Source: Platerodrilus igneus
Taxonomy: Eukaryota; Arthropoda; Insecta; Coleoptera; Lycidae
DNA: 64,000 nucleotides
Direction of reading: 5' to 3'
NCBI GenBank assembly: GCA_036346225.1
Contig: JARFIW010001254.1
Location: 97,001-161,000, forward strand
The position numbers were made by a program, and so were the translations under genes. Shown piece after piece: positions 22,901-34,577 of the stretch; the first letter of the stretch is position 1; every line of letters starts with the position of its first letter. The notes below the pieces were generated by a model, which saw nothing but the letters and a program-made list of their open reading frames with translations, had not been told where the DNA came from and did no database searches.

Positions 22901-24150
22901 GGTACAAGTACATTAAGGAAGGTCTTAGCAATATATGTGCCAAAGCGGAAAGTGTAACTCGATGGCCTTCTGCTACTTCTGATGTTTTTCCTATTTACAT
23001 CATTAATAGACGATTTTTGAAGCTTACAGGGGTTGAGTTTGATACTCATACGAGTCGCAAGTAAATTGGGTCTCTTTACAGGTACATTAAGGAAGGTCGT
23101 AGCAATATATGTGCCAAAGCGGAAGGTGTAACTTGATGGCATTCTGCCACTTCTGATTTTTTTTCTGTTTATAACATTAAAAGATGATTTTTGAAGATTA
23201 CAGGGGTCGATTTTGATAGCCATACGGGTCACAAATAAATTTGGTTTTTGCAAGTATATTAAGGATGGTCTTAGCAATATATATGCCAAAGTGGAAGGTG
23301 TAACTCGATGACCTTCTGCCACTTCTGATTTTTTTCTTATTTATATCATTAAAAGATGGTTTTTGAAGATTACAGGGGTCGAGTTTGATACCCATACGAG
23401 TCGTAAGTAAATTGGATCTTTACAGGTATATTAAGGAAGGTCGTAGCAATATATGTGCCAAAGCGGAAGGTGTAACTCGATGGCATTCTGCCACTTCTGA
23501 TTTTTTTTCTGTTTATAACATTAAAAGATGATTTTTGAAGATTACAGGGGTCGATTTTGATACCCATACGGGTCACAAATAAATTTGGTTTTTGCAAGTA
23601 TATTAAGGAAGGTCTTAGCAATATATATATGCCAAAGTGGAAGGTGTAACTCGATGACCTTCTGCCACTTCTGATTTTTTTCCTATTTATATCATTAGAA
23701 GATGGTTTTTGAAGATTACAGGGGTCGAGTTTGATACACATACGGGTCGCAAATAAATTTGGTTTTTATAGGTACATTAAGGAAGGTCTTAGCAATATAT
23801 GTGCCATAGCAGGAGGTGTAACTCGATGGCCTTCTGCTACTTCTGATTTTTTTTCCTATTTATATCATTAAGTGATGAATTTTGAAGCTTATACGGGTCG
23901 AGTTTGATACTAATACGGGTCGCAAGTAAATTTGGTTTTTACAGATACATTAAGGAAGGTGTTAGCAATATATGTGCCAAAGCGGAAGGTGTAACTCGAT
24001 GGCCTTCTGCCACTTCTGATTTTTTTCCTATTTATATCATTAAAAGATGGTTTTTGAAGCTTACACAGTTCGGCTCTGATACCCATACCGGTCGCAAGTA
24101 ATTTTGGTTTTTGCAGGTGCATTAAGGAAGGTTTTTACAATGTATGTGCC
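19950..24150. repeat. ~173-bp satellite units in inverted array
   Basis: Roughly a dozen units read forward up to about 22020, then about a dozen read in reverse. A typical unit holds ACCTTCCTTAATGTACCTG, GCGACCCGTATGGGTATC, TCTATTAATGATATAAATAG and CGAGTTACACCTTCCGCTTT. Spacing between successive GACCCGTATGGG sites is about 172-180 bases. Units near the inversion point (21.6-22.2 kb) are the most damaged. Short open frames through these units are by-products of the repeat. Confidence 0.9.
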
Positions 24151-24462
24151 TCAGTGGAAGGTGTAATTCGACGGCTTTCTGCCATTTGATTTGTTTCACT
24201 TTATTATTTAAGGAGGGTTTTTGAAATCCATATGGGTCGAAAGGTAATTTGGTTCTACTGGGACTGTAAGGGTGGTCATTTTAATAGTTGTGCCAAGGCG
24301 GAAGGTGTAAGTGTAGCTCCATTTCTGAAATCGCATTTTGTCTATTCAATAAAGTTTGCACGAAAAATTTACTGCTGGGAATTTACTGCCATTTGTACAT
24401 CTCCTTCCTCGTAAAAATTACTGCTAGAATTTTACTGCTAACTTCACACCGGTCGAGCTAGG

Positions 24463-25173
24463 AAGGACCATTGTCTGAGCGATTATTATCATGACGATTC
24501 TGTTAACGATTTTCCGCACGCCAATCTACTCTATGTTGGTTTGAATTAGAAACCTGAGGAGTATTTGTTGTATCGAAATTCCGACGATAATTATTTTGCC
24601 GGTTATTATTAACATTAACTTGACGGCTGCCCTGGTTATTAGGAATTTCGTTGTATGTAGCATCAATTCTGCGCAAATGCATTTCCACGTAAATAATCCA
24701 GAATTTAAAATACCCTGTTTTATGTCTACATTAAAATGATTCACCACCAAATTAATTAGTAAAACGGTTGCGTTAAGTATTTGCTTCCTTAATAATATGC
24801 AGAAAATAATCTGCCCTAGACCCTGTTTCAAAAATCCATATTTAACTTTACAAAGAGTGTCCCTTTCCTGTTCTATACTCCAGTAACGTGCTAAAAATTG
24901 CTGTTTAAAAGCTTCAAAAGACGAACATTCTTTTATTTCTGCCCAAATTTGAGCTGAACCCCTTAAACAATTTACTGCAAAACATACCCGTTTTTCGTAT
25001 GGTACTCCTGCCTCCTCGAACATGTCCTCTAATTTCGTAATAAATAACACCGGATGTAAATTACCATTTGGCAAAAAGTGTAGGTTCCTTCCACCAACAT
25101 CCTTCCAAACTGATACATAACTGCGGTTTTGATTTATAGTGGGAGCTACATGCACCTGAGTCCCTAAACTACC
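24463..25173 (-). pseudogene. Ty3/gypsy gag core
   Basis: Minus-strand frame 24526-25155 holds a retrotransposon gag-type core: HPVLFITKLEDMFEEAGVP, CFAVNCLRGSAQIWAE, FEAFKQQFLARYW. The second half is frameshifted; the overlapping frame at 24503-24688 carries an Asn/Arg-rich segment (NNNRQNNYRRN), typical of gag tails. It forms the particle protein of the dispersed gypsy element. Both borders are insertion sites with 9-bp duplications. Confidence 0.85.
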
Positions 25174-25182
25174 CCCACATTC

Positions 25183-28100
25183 AGGTGCGTGAAGTTAGCC
25201 GCAACATTTTTGAATTTTTTAAAAATATTTATGTCATAATTAGGCGCAATAAACTATTTTTCTGATCTCCAAAAACGTGAAGTTGGCCGCGACTTTTTCG
25301 ATTTTTGATAAAAATTTTGCACCACAATTAAGCGGTAATTAGGCGCCATTTTGCGCCGTTAAAACGAAATTTTGCGCCCTTCTGTGTAACAAGTTATTTG
25401 AAAAAAACCATTTCTCCAAACTAGCCCAAAATCGTGAAGTTGGCCGCGACTTTTTTGAATTTTGAAAAAAATTTTGTACCACAATTAAGCGGTAATTATG
25501 CGCCATTTTGCGCCGTTGAAACGAAATTTTGCGCCCTCCTGTGTAACAAGTTATTTGAAAAAAACAATTTCTCCATACTACCCAAAATCGTGAAGTTGGC
25601 CGCGACTTTTTCGAATTTTGAAAAAAATTTTGTACCAAATTTAAGCGGTAATTAGGCGCCTTTTTGCGCCGTTGAAACAAAATTTTGCGCCTTCCTGTGT
25701 AACAAGTTATTCGAAATAAACTATTTTTATAAGCGACCTAAAATCGTGAAGTTGGCCGCGACTTTTTCGAATTTTGAAAAAAATTTTGTACCACAATTAA
25801 GCGGTATTTATGCGCCATTTTGCGCCGTTAAAACGAAATTTTGCGCCCTCATGTGTAACAAGTTATTTGAAAAAAACCATTTCTCCAAACTAGCCCAAAA
25901 TCGTGAAGTTGGCCGCTACTTTTTTGAATTTTGAAAAAAATTTTGTACCACAATTAAGCGGTAATTAGGCACCATTTTGCGCCGTTGAAACAAAATTTTG
26001 CGCACCCCGTGTAACAATTTATTTGAAGAAAACTTTGTCTGGCTATCTTAGACGCGTGTTTTCAATGTTGAAATTACCGTTCTTTACAATAAGTATTGTA
26101 GTTGAGAGATACAAGGAATGTGCTATAGAAAATATTATTGTAGCCTAAACAAATAAATACATTATATATAACCAGTAGCGTCTTGCATTTTGCTGAGTAC
26201 ACAGGATTTATTTACGTATAATATAGAGGTAAGATTTAAACAAATAAAAGTGAAATACAATTCGCTGCTGACTTTCACAAAATCTCTGTTAGAAATATTA
26301 AAATCGGCATTTAGGATCTTAGTCTTAAATAATAAAATACTTGTATAAGCGTTTTTTAAAAAACAACCCTTAAGTGTAGAATAGAAAATTAAAGTTGGTA
26401 TGAGAATTTTATTTCCTGTTATTAACTTGAAACTTCATAAAAATATATTATTAATCAAGTATTTAAATTATGTAAAATTACTCCTAACCAGGGGGTGTAA
26501 TTCCATGGTAATACTTTCAAATATGATAAAATAAGATATGCAAATTATAAATTCTTTATGCATGAAGAGGCGGGCGACAGCTAATTTCTGATAAGAAGAC
26601 ACCGCTGGTGGCCAACTATATTATGTTCGCTTACTAGCTGTGTCCGTTAGTTCTAGAAATTAGTATAAATCAAGATATGAATGTATATACAGATCGGAAA
26701 AATGGTTTTTTTCAAATAACTTGTTACACACGAGGGCGCAAAATTTCGTTTTAACGGCGCAAAATGGCGCTTAATTACCGCTTAATTGTGGTACAAAATT
26801 TTTTTCAAAATTCAAAAAAGTCGCGGCCAACTTCACGATTTTGGGTAGTATGGAGAAATAGTTTTTTTCAAATAACTTGTTACACAGGAGGGCGCAAAAT
26901 TTCGTTTCAACGGCGCAAATGGCGCATAATTACCGCTTAATTGTGGTACAAAATTTTTTTCAAAATTCAAAAAAGTCGCGGCCAACTTCACGATTTTGGG
27001 TAGTATGGAGAAATAGTTTTTTTCAAATAACTTGTTACACAGGAGGGCGCAAAATTTCGTTTCAACGGCGCAAAATGGCGCATAATTACCGCTTAATTGT
27101 GGTACAAAATTTTTTTCAAAATTCAAAAAAGTCGCGGCCAACTTCACGATTTTGGGTAGTATGCAGAAATAGTTTTTTTCAAATAACTTGTTACACAGGA
27201 GGGCGCAAAATTTCGTTTCAACGGCGCAAAATGGCGCATAATTACCGCTTAATTGTGGTACAAAAAGTTTTTCAAAATTCAAAAAGTCGCGGCCAACTTC
27301 ACGATTTTGGGCTAGTTTGGAGAAATGGTTTTTTTCGAATAACTTGTTACACAGAAGGGCGCAAAATTTCGTTTTAAAGGCGCAAAATGGCGCCTAATTA
27401 ACGCTTAAATTTGGTACAAAATTTTTTTCAAAATTCGAAAAAGTCGCGGCCAACTTCACGATTTTGGGTAGTATGGAGAAATAGTTTTTTTCAAATAACT
27501 TGTTACACAGGAGGGCGCAAAATTTCGTTTCAACGGCGCAAAATGGCGCATAATTACCGCTTAATTGTGGTACAAAATTTTTTTCAAAATTCAAAAAAGT
27601 CGCGGCCAACTTCACGATTTTGGGTAGTATGGAGAAATAGTTTTTTTCAAATAACTTGTTACACAGGAAGGCGCAAAATTTCGTTTCAACGGCGCAAAAT
27701 GGCGCATAATTACCGCTTAATTGTGGTACAAAATTTTTTTCAAAATTCAAAAAAGTCGCGGCCAACTTCACGATTTTGGGTAGTATGGAGAAATAGTTTT
27801 TTTCAAATAACTTGTTACACAGGAGGGCGCAAAATTTCGTTTCAACGGCGCAAAATGGCGCATAATTACCGCTTAATTGTGGTACAAAATTTTTTTCAAA
27901 ATTCAAAAAAGTCGCGGCCAACTTCACGATTTTGGGCTAGTTTGGAGAAATGGTTTTTTTCGAATAACTTGTTACACAGAAGGGCGCAAAATTTCGTTTT
28001 AACGGCGCAAAATGGCGCCTAATTACCGCTTAATTGTGGTGCAAAATTTTTTTCAAAATTCGAAAAAGTCGCGGCCAACTTCACGTTTTTGGAGTTCAGA

Positions 28101-28378
28101 AAAATAGTTTATTGCGAATAACTTGGTACACAAGAGGGCGCAAAATTTCGTTTCAACGGCGCAAAATGGCGCCTAATTGGCGCTAAATTATGGAATAAAG
28201 ATTTTCTGAAAATTGAAAAGAAGTGCGGCTTCGTGAACTTGGCCGGAAAAATCTTATTTTATCAATAACTTGTTTGCCAAGACGGCGCAAAATTTAGTTT
28301 TAGCGGCGCAAAATGGCGCCTAATTATGACAAATATTTTGAAAAAATTCAAAAATGTTGCGGCTAACTTCACGCACCT
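25183..28378. mobile_element. 3.2-kb foldback element of ~156-bp repeats, 9-bp duplication
   Basis: Ends begin AGGTGCGTGAAGTTAGCCGC and are flanked by CCCACATTC at 25174-25182 and 28379-28387, a 9-bp target duplication. The left arm has about five tandem units and the right arm about nine inverted units, separated by 26040-26690. A unit contains CGTGAAGTTGGCCGCGACTT, TTAAGCGGTAATTA, TTTTGCGCCGTTGAAACG and TGTGTAACAAGTTATTTGA. The inner period of 156-157 bases is divisible or nearly divisible by three, so frames stay open on both strands for 100-200 codons; these are artefacts. No transposase is present. The terminal GTGAAGTTAGC is shared with the 10-kb element at 14404, suggesting the same mobilising system. 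Confidence 0.85.
26040..26690. other. AT-rich spacer between inverted arrays
   Basis: Unique AT-rich DNA forming the loop of the 3.2-kb foldback element. I see no gene, promoter or RNA structure in it. Confidence 0.6.
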
Positions 28379-28387
28379 CCCACATTC

Positions 28388-28690
28388 TTAGTATCTTCAT
28401 TATTCTTATCACTTAATATTCTTTTTTCTTGTAAGGCCGATGAAAGTTGCGAAAAACTTTCATTCAGATTGACATTTAAATTTTTAAAAGCATTCTAAAC
28501 AGCTACCTAATACATTATATAAATGATTATTTATTTCACTCATCATATTTTTAAGAGAACCATTTAAATTCTTTTCTTCCACCACATTATTTTTATTTCT
28601 AATTTCTAGGCATAATTTTTGAGAACTTCCACTTAAAAACCGGTTGTTAGAAATAAAACGAGCACTCTCAAGGAAGGTATATTTTCAACT
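28388..28690 (-). pseudogene. Ty3/gypsy gag N-terminal part
   Basis: The minus strand encodes a polar, probably coiled-coil segment in two frames (SLKNMMSEINNHLYNVLG, then NVNLNESFSQLSSALQEK). It leads directly up to the 9-bp duplication and, past the inserted element, into the gag core at 25173. This is the 5' end of gag of the dispersed gypsy element. Its 5' LTR should lie to the right, but I could not identify it. Confidence 0.65.
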
Positions 28691-30762
28691 AACTTTACAG
28701 TGGTGTTCTTAGTTTATCCTATATCCCAAGGGGAGTCAGGCTGCTACCTGCCTCGCTTGCCACCCTTCTTGCGCGAGAGGTCACGGCCGTGCATGATGTC
28801 GTTTACATTTTAAAACAACACTAAACTGTAACAAAATATACCTTTCGTCTACAATATCTTAAGTTTATACGCATAAAAACAGGTGACCGACTTAAGCGCT
28901 ATGTTCCCTAACGTAAAACAAATATTGTACCTGTAAATTCCACGCCAACTAAATAATTCTGTTATCTTGCCCTTGAAGATTAGGCGTCAAATAATGTAAG
29001 GATCTTGGTGATAATGACCCTGAGACCTATTAAATATCACAGTGTGTGGGTTTGAGCAAGAATAACAAGCCACGGACCTAGCATATGATTGAGTTTTGTT
29101 GTCGTTCTTCGCCCCAGTTCTACGACAGTTAAAACTAAAACAGCAGATGGGTTTTTCCACGAATACTGATACTTACAATCGACCACACTAACACATGCAT
29201 GTCAGATGCACAAAAGAAAGGAATATAAACGCACAGAGAAACTGTTTTTTATAAAAGTCGGCGTTACCACTTTTATGCATGCACGTAGTAAAAGCATACA
29301 GTCACTTGATAACACATACAGATAAATGTGAAACTAAATGACTTACATTTTATCCTGGCGATTCTTCACTGCTCTAAGGAATTGCGAAACTATGGAGAAG
29401 AAAACTGCACGGCTTGGAATCCATTAACTGTTATCTTGTTTTAGTATCTTTAGCTATATTCCTTACTATTTGACAATATCTTGAAATTTTGTTTTACCTT
29501 CCTATTGTCCAAACTTTTAGTATTTACAATCAAAAGTAGAAAGTGCTTTAGAACAGTAAAGCAGCTAACAATATTTAGCATTGCAATTTGCTAAGCTAGA
29601 AGAAGAATTGCAAAATTTGTTACTTAGTAACCACTTACTTTGGTCTTGGTAGGTGCTGTTTTTACGCCAGTAAGGTAACAATTGAAAATTTGTCAAATTC
29701 AAAGAAGTATAGACTTGGCATTTCTGCAGTGTTGAGTGGTTTAAAGTACTATCCAGTATTTTAGCTTAAAATGTTAATTTCGATGTAAGTTACTTTATAT
29801 TGTTTTAAAAGCGTACATTTGTGATACGTACCATCTAAGAGCTTCTTGCTGTACGCAATTTGTACAAACAAGACCTTTGCGCACAACTTTTATCGTCGCT
29901 CCATAATCTTGAGGCTACGTTTTCAGTTTCCTGGCGATTCGTAGGATGTAATGGTTTAAAAACCAGGTGGTACCTATAAATTTTTAATTCTTAAATTCTC
30001 GTGTAAATAGTTGCTATTAATGAACTAGAATGATAGCATTTCTTATTTAGTTGGTCGCGATTTTACGTGTCATTCTGACGCGTATCAGATTCCTTTATTT
30101 TTCACTTCGGTATTAATGTTCTTATTATTTTAAGTTTAAACTAAGCTTCTTTTTAAGTACATTTAAGCGACTTCCTGTTGGGAATTGACTGATTGTTGGT
30201 TTACAGTCTCCTGAAGCTCAACGGCCAATGAGAAAGGACTATTTTGGAGAGGCGAAAGTTAAAGGTCGTATGATAAAAAATTTCCCACAGAAAACAGAAC
30301 ATTGTATAGCGGTGATTCGTACGTGTAGACTAGACGTGTAAAGATGCAGAAGCGCCTTTTATTTCGTCTTAATTATCTTTTATCTGGAGCTTTTCTGCGA
30401 GGGAAAGTTTAATAGCCAACAAAAACCTCCGCATCTTGAGCACAAAATACATTTTTGTCTAAAAAGTAACAAATCAATCAAAAGACAAAACATTTATTGA
30501 CTACAAATACAAATAACGAAAACAAAACTAACTATTCTAAATGTTACACACAGTCGACTTCAGTCAATTATAATTTTTTTTGTGTAACTAACATAAAATG
30601 ACAAATAAAATTCAACGTCAGCATTAAAAAACAAACAGCTATTATTATTTAAAAAGTTGGCGACGAAGAGCATGTTTTGAATTTTCATTCTCAACAGGTA
30701 CACAAGTTAAGCAACTAAAATAAAAATATAATACGATTATAAGTACACAAAAGAAAACTTAC
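28691..30762. other. Unassigned AT-rich region
   Basis: May contain the 5' LTR and leader of the gypsy element (28700-28800 is GC-richer). No repeat partner exists in the window to prove it. On the minus strand, 29347-29373 has an acceptor (CCTTAG) and a consensus donor (GTAAGT) around 27 bases that would keep the phase of the exon at 30763-30842. It is a speculative micro-exon. Otherwise nothing is seen. Confidence 0.35.
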
Positions 30763-30842
30763 TTGCATTGGAAGTTGGTTTTCTGCCATGGCAGATCACT
30801 CAATGGCCCGGGGCTATTGCTCGAAATATTTTGCCAATCATT
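30763..30842 (-). CDS. Possible host exon, minus strand
   Basis: An 80-base block is preceded on the minus strand by a pyrimidine tract ending ATCTTTTTCAG and followed by GTAAGTTTTC, both good splice signals. Read in phase 0 it is open and encodes a polar segment containing SNSPGPLSDLPWQ. The kinase exon at 44360-44505 on the same strand ends in phase 0, so the two are compatible as successive exons across a 13.5-kb intron. This is inference; no homologue is recognised. Confidence 0.45.
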
Positions 30843-31057
30843 CTGAAAAAGATATTCCAATAGAAAACTATGCAATCGATGATTATCTGATATTCTGTTC
30901 AGAAATTGGTAAACAAAATAATCTATTAAAAACATCTTTCAGGTGATTTGTTCGATGTCGTTAAAACTAAAGAAGAAATATTTTTGTAATATAATAAAAA
31001 TTATATCAATGCATTTTTATGTACCCAAAATTTTTGAATTTTTTGCCAAAAAGACAA

Positions 31058-31102
<45 letters not shown>

Positions 31103-31611
31103 TGGTCTCTTTGTCGCACGCAAACCTGTCATCTTTTGTCCCGTTATATCCTGTCATAAACCTCCTTCATGCCGGTGGAAATTAAGAACGTTTATTGGTT
31201 CGGTAAAGTGAGTTAAGTCATTAGTGTCTTCGAATGTGATTTTATGGATAAAAAACATAGTGATTGTACATACGTAACACGTCCAATAGATAGCTATACA
31301 GTCCACTTTGTTGAAGAGTAGAAAGACACTTATAGAACAATAGAATACGGCTGAAGTAAGTCGATATATAAAATTATAAGACTCCTCGCGCGTTAACAAA
31401 ATGGCTTTCGTAAGCCGGATTATTTGATTAATTAATTAGTTGCTATTCCTGTCGTTCCTTATTAATACTTTATTTTAATAATTGTCGTAATTTTGATATG
31501 TTTGGCCGTGTTGCAAAGCGGCTAACATCTTGTTTGCACATTTAATAGTAGAAACATTTGAATATACCGGTAGATTTATAATACGTCCCTTTTTCTTTGT
31601 TGCAAGGATTA
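30843..31611. other. AT-rich spacer with (TA)n tract
   Basis: Contains a (TA)n microsatellite at 31062-31098 and no recognisable gene. Open frames here (for example 31154-31399 minus) lack any family features. Confidence 0.6.
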
Positions 31612-31773
31612 ATGGACGGTCGGTGTACTTTATGTGAACTTTGTGGAAATTTTGGATACTATATTTGTGAGGGTTGTATTGTAAATTCTTACCTTATTTT
31701 TTGTCGACCAACGTTTGATGCACCACCCGGGCCATTCAACTTATTGATTAGTAGAACAAAGGGGTTATTTTGA
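31612..31773 (+). CDS. Short cysteine-rich ORF, 53 aa
   Basis: ATG at 31612, TGA at 31771-31773. The first 25 residues hold paired cysteines (CTLCELC, then CEGC after nine residues), as in a small zinc ribbon; the rest is unremarkable. It lies just upstream of the Bel/Pao gag, where an LTR or leader would be expected. It may be a chance frame or a decayed exon. I do not recognise a family. Confidence 0.25.
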   Translation: MDGRCTLCELCGNFGYYICEGCIVNSYLIFCRPTFDAPPGPFNLLISRTKGLF

Positions 31774-32015
31774 TGGTATTTATTTTGAAACATTAAACGT
31801 TTTGTTGCATTTGTCGATTAATAATTTAATTTCTTAGATTAATTAGTTGTCGTAGCGTATTGAGGTACCCATTATTTTTACGTTAATTTTTATTGTCGTT
31901 CAATAATAAAATATGATTATATCAATTGATAAAGCTATTTTTGAATCTAGGTTTGTGGTAAAACGGTTGAATCATATATACAGTAAGATTAATAAACCTA
32001 TGAAGAAAGTAACAA

Positions 32016-32702
32016 TTGGACGAATTTTCGGTTCTTAGGGTGAAAATCGATGATTATCTATTAGATATTCGTATTATCGCTAAACAATGTGAATTAGATG
32101 TCGAAGAAAATAAGCCGCAGGTGGAAAATATGAATAATCCTTTGTCGATAAATAGTGGTATTCGCTTGAAACACCTATCAGTCCCGCGGTTCTCAAGTCG
32201 TATTTCGGGCTTTGAAAGTTATCATGCAATTTATAAGCGATTGATTCATGATAATATCAGTTTGTCCCACGTGGAAAAATTTTGCTATCTCGTAGATACA
32301 CTAGATGATTCGTCGCGTGCGTTAATAAAACATTTGTCATTAAACGATTGTGCATACGATGAAACCTATAAAATCATTACTAATCGTTGCCAGTCCAAGA
32401 GGTTATTACTTTCGACATATTTTAATGCTCTCGAAAAATGTCCTAAGGTAAGTTCCTCAGACTCGCACACGGAACTCCGACAATTAATTAGTTGTTTTGA
32501 TGAAAATATATTCGCGTTAAAGCAGATGGAAATAGATCTATTAGATTTCATGTTGTTTAATCTATTATCGAAAAAATTAGATACAAACGTTTTAAAGCGT
32601 TTTGAATTAGAAAATAGTGATCAGATTCCCTCGTTCAAAGATTTAAGGTCGTACATTGAAAAACAGTGTAAAGTAATGAAAATAAATAACATTGCTTCAT
32701 GA
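32016..32702 (+). pseudogene. Bel/Pao gag, DUF1759-like
   Basis: 228-codon frame with no ATG at its start; the leader ATG at 31999 is out of frame, so the N-terminus is broken. The sequence fits the gag-like region of Bel/Pao elements: KLSVPRF-like LKHLSVPRFSSRISGFESY, HVEKFCYLVDTL, and later RSYIEKQCKVM. It would form the particle core. It is followed, overlapping by four bases, by the zinc-knuckle frame. Confidence 0.85.
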
Positions 32703-33166
32703 ACATGCTTAAAATCTCGAGATTCCGTGAAACAAGGGGAAAAGGAAAGTTCGTTAGCACTTCGGCTAAAACTTCTTTAGTTGGTACCATCAATGATGGT
32801 AAAAATTGTAGTCTGTGTCATATTGTACATTCTATATATAAATGTAAGCAGTTTCTCGATAAAACCCCTCAAGAAAGATTTGAGGTGGTAAAGGTTAAAA
32901 ATCTTTGTATTAAATGTTTAAATACTTCACATTCGGTGAAAAATTGTAAGTTGGATTGGTCTTGTAGAAAATGTCAACAGTCACATATTTCGTTACTTCA
33001 CTTCGATAAACGAGAAAAATCGGTGTCTCCACGTAGACAAACTCGGCGTCTCCTCGGAGAGCGGCACTTAGACTTACTTCTACTAGTAGACCTAGTTAAG
33101 ACAATCTGTCGTCGGCGGTTGTGCATTAACAACCTGCCACTAGCTCGTTATTTTCGACGTCATTAG
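32699..33166 (+). pseudogene. Bel/Pao gag zinc-knuckle region
   Basis: Contains CSLCHIVHSIYKCKQF, then NLCIKCLNTSHSVKNCK and CRKCQQSHISLLHF, the run of Cys/His knuckles that precedes protease in Bel/Pao elements and binds nucleic acid. The second half is frameshifted and Arg-rich. Confidence 0.85.
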
Positions 33167-33197
33167 AACATACAACCACACTTCCAGCTGTCCAATA

Positions 33198-33735
33198 GTG
33201 TCGGTGCTTGATTATATAGGAAAATTCCAACCTGTTCGTATAATTTTAGATAACGGATCCATGGAAAGTTTTATGACTGAAAGGTGCCGTCAGAAATTAG
33301 GTTTAAAGAAACGGAGAGCCAATGTCAGTTCAAGAACTTGGCTTGAATTCCTCGTTGGTGTCTGGTACACTATCGTGTGTAGTCAGCTCCTCAGAAGCAA
33401 GGTTTTCAGCATATGAAATTGATTGTTATATTTTACCTAACATTTGTAATTAGTTACCTTCTTCGTCTATAGTGATCAAGGAATGGTCGCATACTCGAGG
33501 TTTGGCTTTAGCTGATCCTAATTTTAAATTTCCTGGTAAGATTGACATGCTACTCGAAGCTGAAATCTTTGCTCAGGTTTTGTTGAACGAATTTCGTTGG
33601 GGTGTCGCTAACGAGCCAGTTGCTTTTAAAACAACCTTTGGTTGGGTTTTAACGGGAAAAGTCGTTTCCCCGAATAATTCTATTACGTCGTTGTGTGCTT
33701 ACGTTGAGTGCTTAGACAGTCATTTTGGAAATTAG
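33198..33735 (+). pseudogene. Bel/Pao protease
   Basis: The frame at 33198-33416 has a retroviral-type protease active-site region in which the usual DSGS reads DNGS (IILDNGSMESFMTERC). If this alignment is right, the catalytic motif is altered. The frame at 33472-33735 has the following Bel-specific part (HTRGLALADPNF, DMLLEAE, TTFGWVLTGK). A frame break lies between. Confidence 0.8.
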
Positions 33736-34577
33736 AAAATATTCACGTCAAGCAACACGTTTCTCCTGAAGAAAAGTGTGAAAAGGAATTTGTGGAAAAT
33801 TATAGACGTAACAAGGACGGTCGTTTTATAGTGTCCTCGCTCTTTAAAATTTATGAACCCCTCATTCGTGGCTACGATATCGATTTCTATGAAAAGATTT
33901 TTGTCATTAGAACGTCGTTTGCTAAAAATCCTGAATTGTATTTGGATTATAAAACATTTATGGAGGATTATTTGAAAAGCAGTCACATGGCTCAAGTGGA
34001 ATCGCCTGAAAATTCGTCGGTTCATGAGAGGATGTATTACATTCCCCATCATGCTGTACATAAGCGTGATAGTACTACCACCAATTTGCGCGTGGTTTTC
34101 GATGCTTCGTGTCAGGATCAATCTGGGAATTAGTTAAATGATAGCTTGGTTATTGGCCCTGCTCTGCAAAGAGACATTGCAGTTTTGTTATTGCATTTTC
34201 GTGTACATCCTATCGTAATTACAGCTGATATTAAACAAATGTATCGGCAGATTTTGGTTAAAGATACTCATCGTGATTATCAACGTATCGTCTGGAGATT
34301 TTCTCCGTCGGATCCTATCATGGACTTTAAATTAAATACTGTGACTTACGGAGTTTCGTCGTCGCCTTTTTTGGCCTTGCGTACTGTTCAAGAATTGGCA
34401 AGGTTAGAATCGATCAATTTTCCTTTCGGATCACCGGTATTGGCAAGTGATACCTATGTTGATGATTTAGTCACTGGATGCAATTCGATTGAAGCTGCTA
34501 ATCAATTAATTGGTGAGTTGAATAGTATTTGCGCTAGTGGTGGTTTTCAATTAAGAGTCAATTACATTTCAAGATAA
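33708..34577 (+). pseudogene. Bel/Pao reverse transcriptase
   Basis: First part 33708-34133 (MYYIPHHAVHK, LRVVFDASC), then a stop, then 34146-34577 with ITADIKQMYRQILV, TYGVSSSPFLA and the catalytic YVDD box in DTYVDDLVTG. The core motifs survive, but at least one stop and later frameshifts inactivate it. Confidence 0.9.

Larger units (their letters stand above)
14404..24453. mobile_element. 10-kb foldback element with 9-bp duplication (Mutator-like type)
   Basis: Terminal inverted repeats begin ACCGGTGTGAAGTTAGCAGT and extend at least 130 bases. They are flanked by CGAGCTAGG at 14395-14403 and 24454-24462, a 9-bp target duplication as made by Mutator-like transposases. Inside, a ~173-bp repeat occurs as about 1.5 units at the left end, then about 12 forward units (19.95-22.0 kb) and about 12 inverted units (22.05-24.15 kb), giving a foldback structure. 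A Tc1/mariner-like element (14891-17513) is inserted in the left units, and 17690-19945 is unique. No transposase gene is visible, so it is non-autonomous. It is inserted between gag and protease of the gypsy element. Confidence 0.85.

Noticed and set aside
19963..24122. Many 60-160-codon frames in the 173-bp satellite arrays
   Set aside because: They are translations of the repeated unit, interrupted at random, on both strands.
19950..24150. CRISPR-like regular repeats
   Set aside because: Units of ~173 bp are contiguous without unique spacers and the context is eukaryotic.
25339..28022. Long open frames on both strands (up to 203 codons) across the 156-bp repeats
   Set aside because: They repeat the same 52-codon block because the unit length is about a multiple of three; both strands cannot be coding and no family features are present.
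28691..28800. LTR and primer-binding site of the dispersed gypsy element
   Set aside because: The GC-richer stretch is in the right place, but no second LTR copy or tRNA-complementary TGG site could be confirmed.
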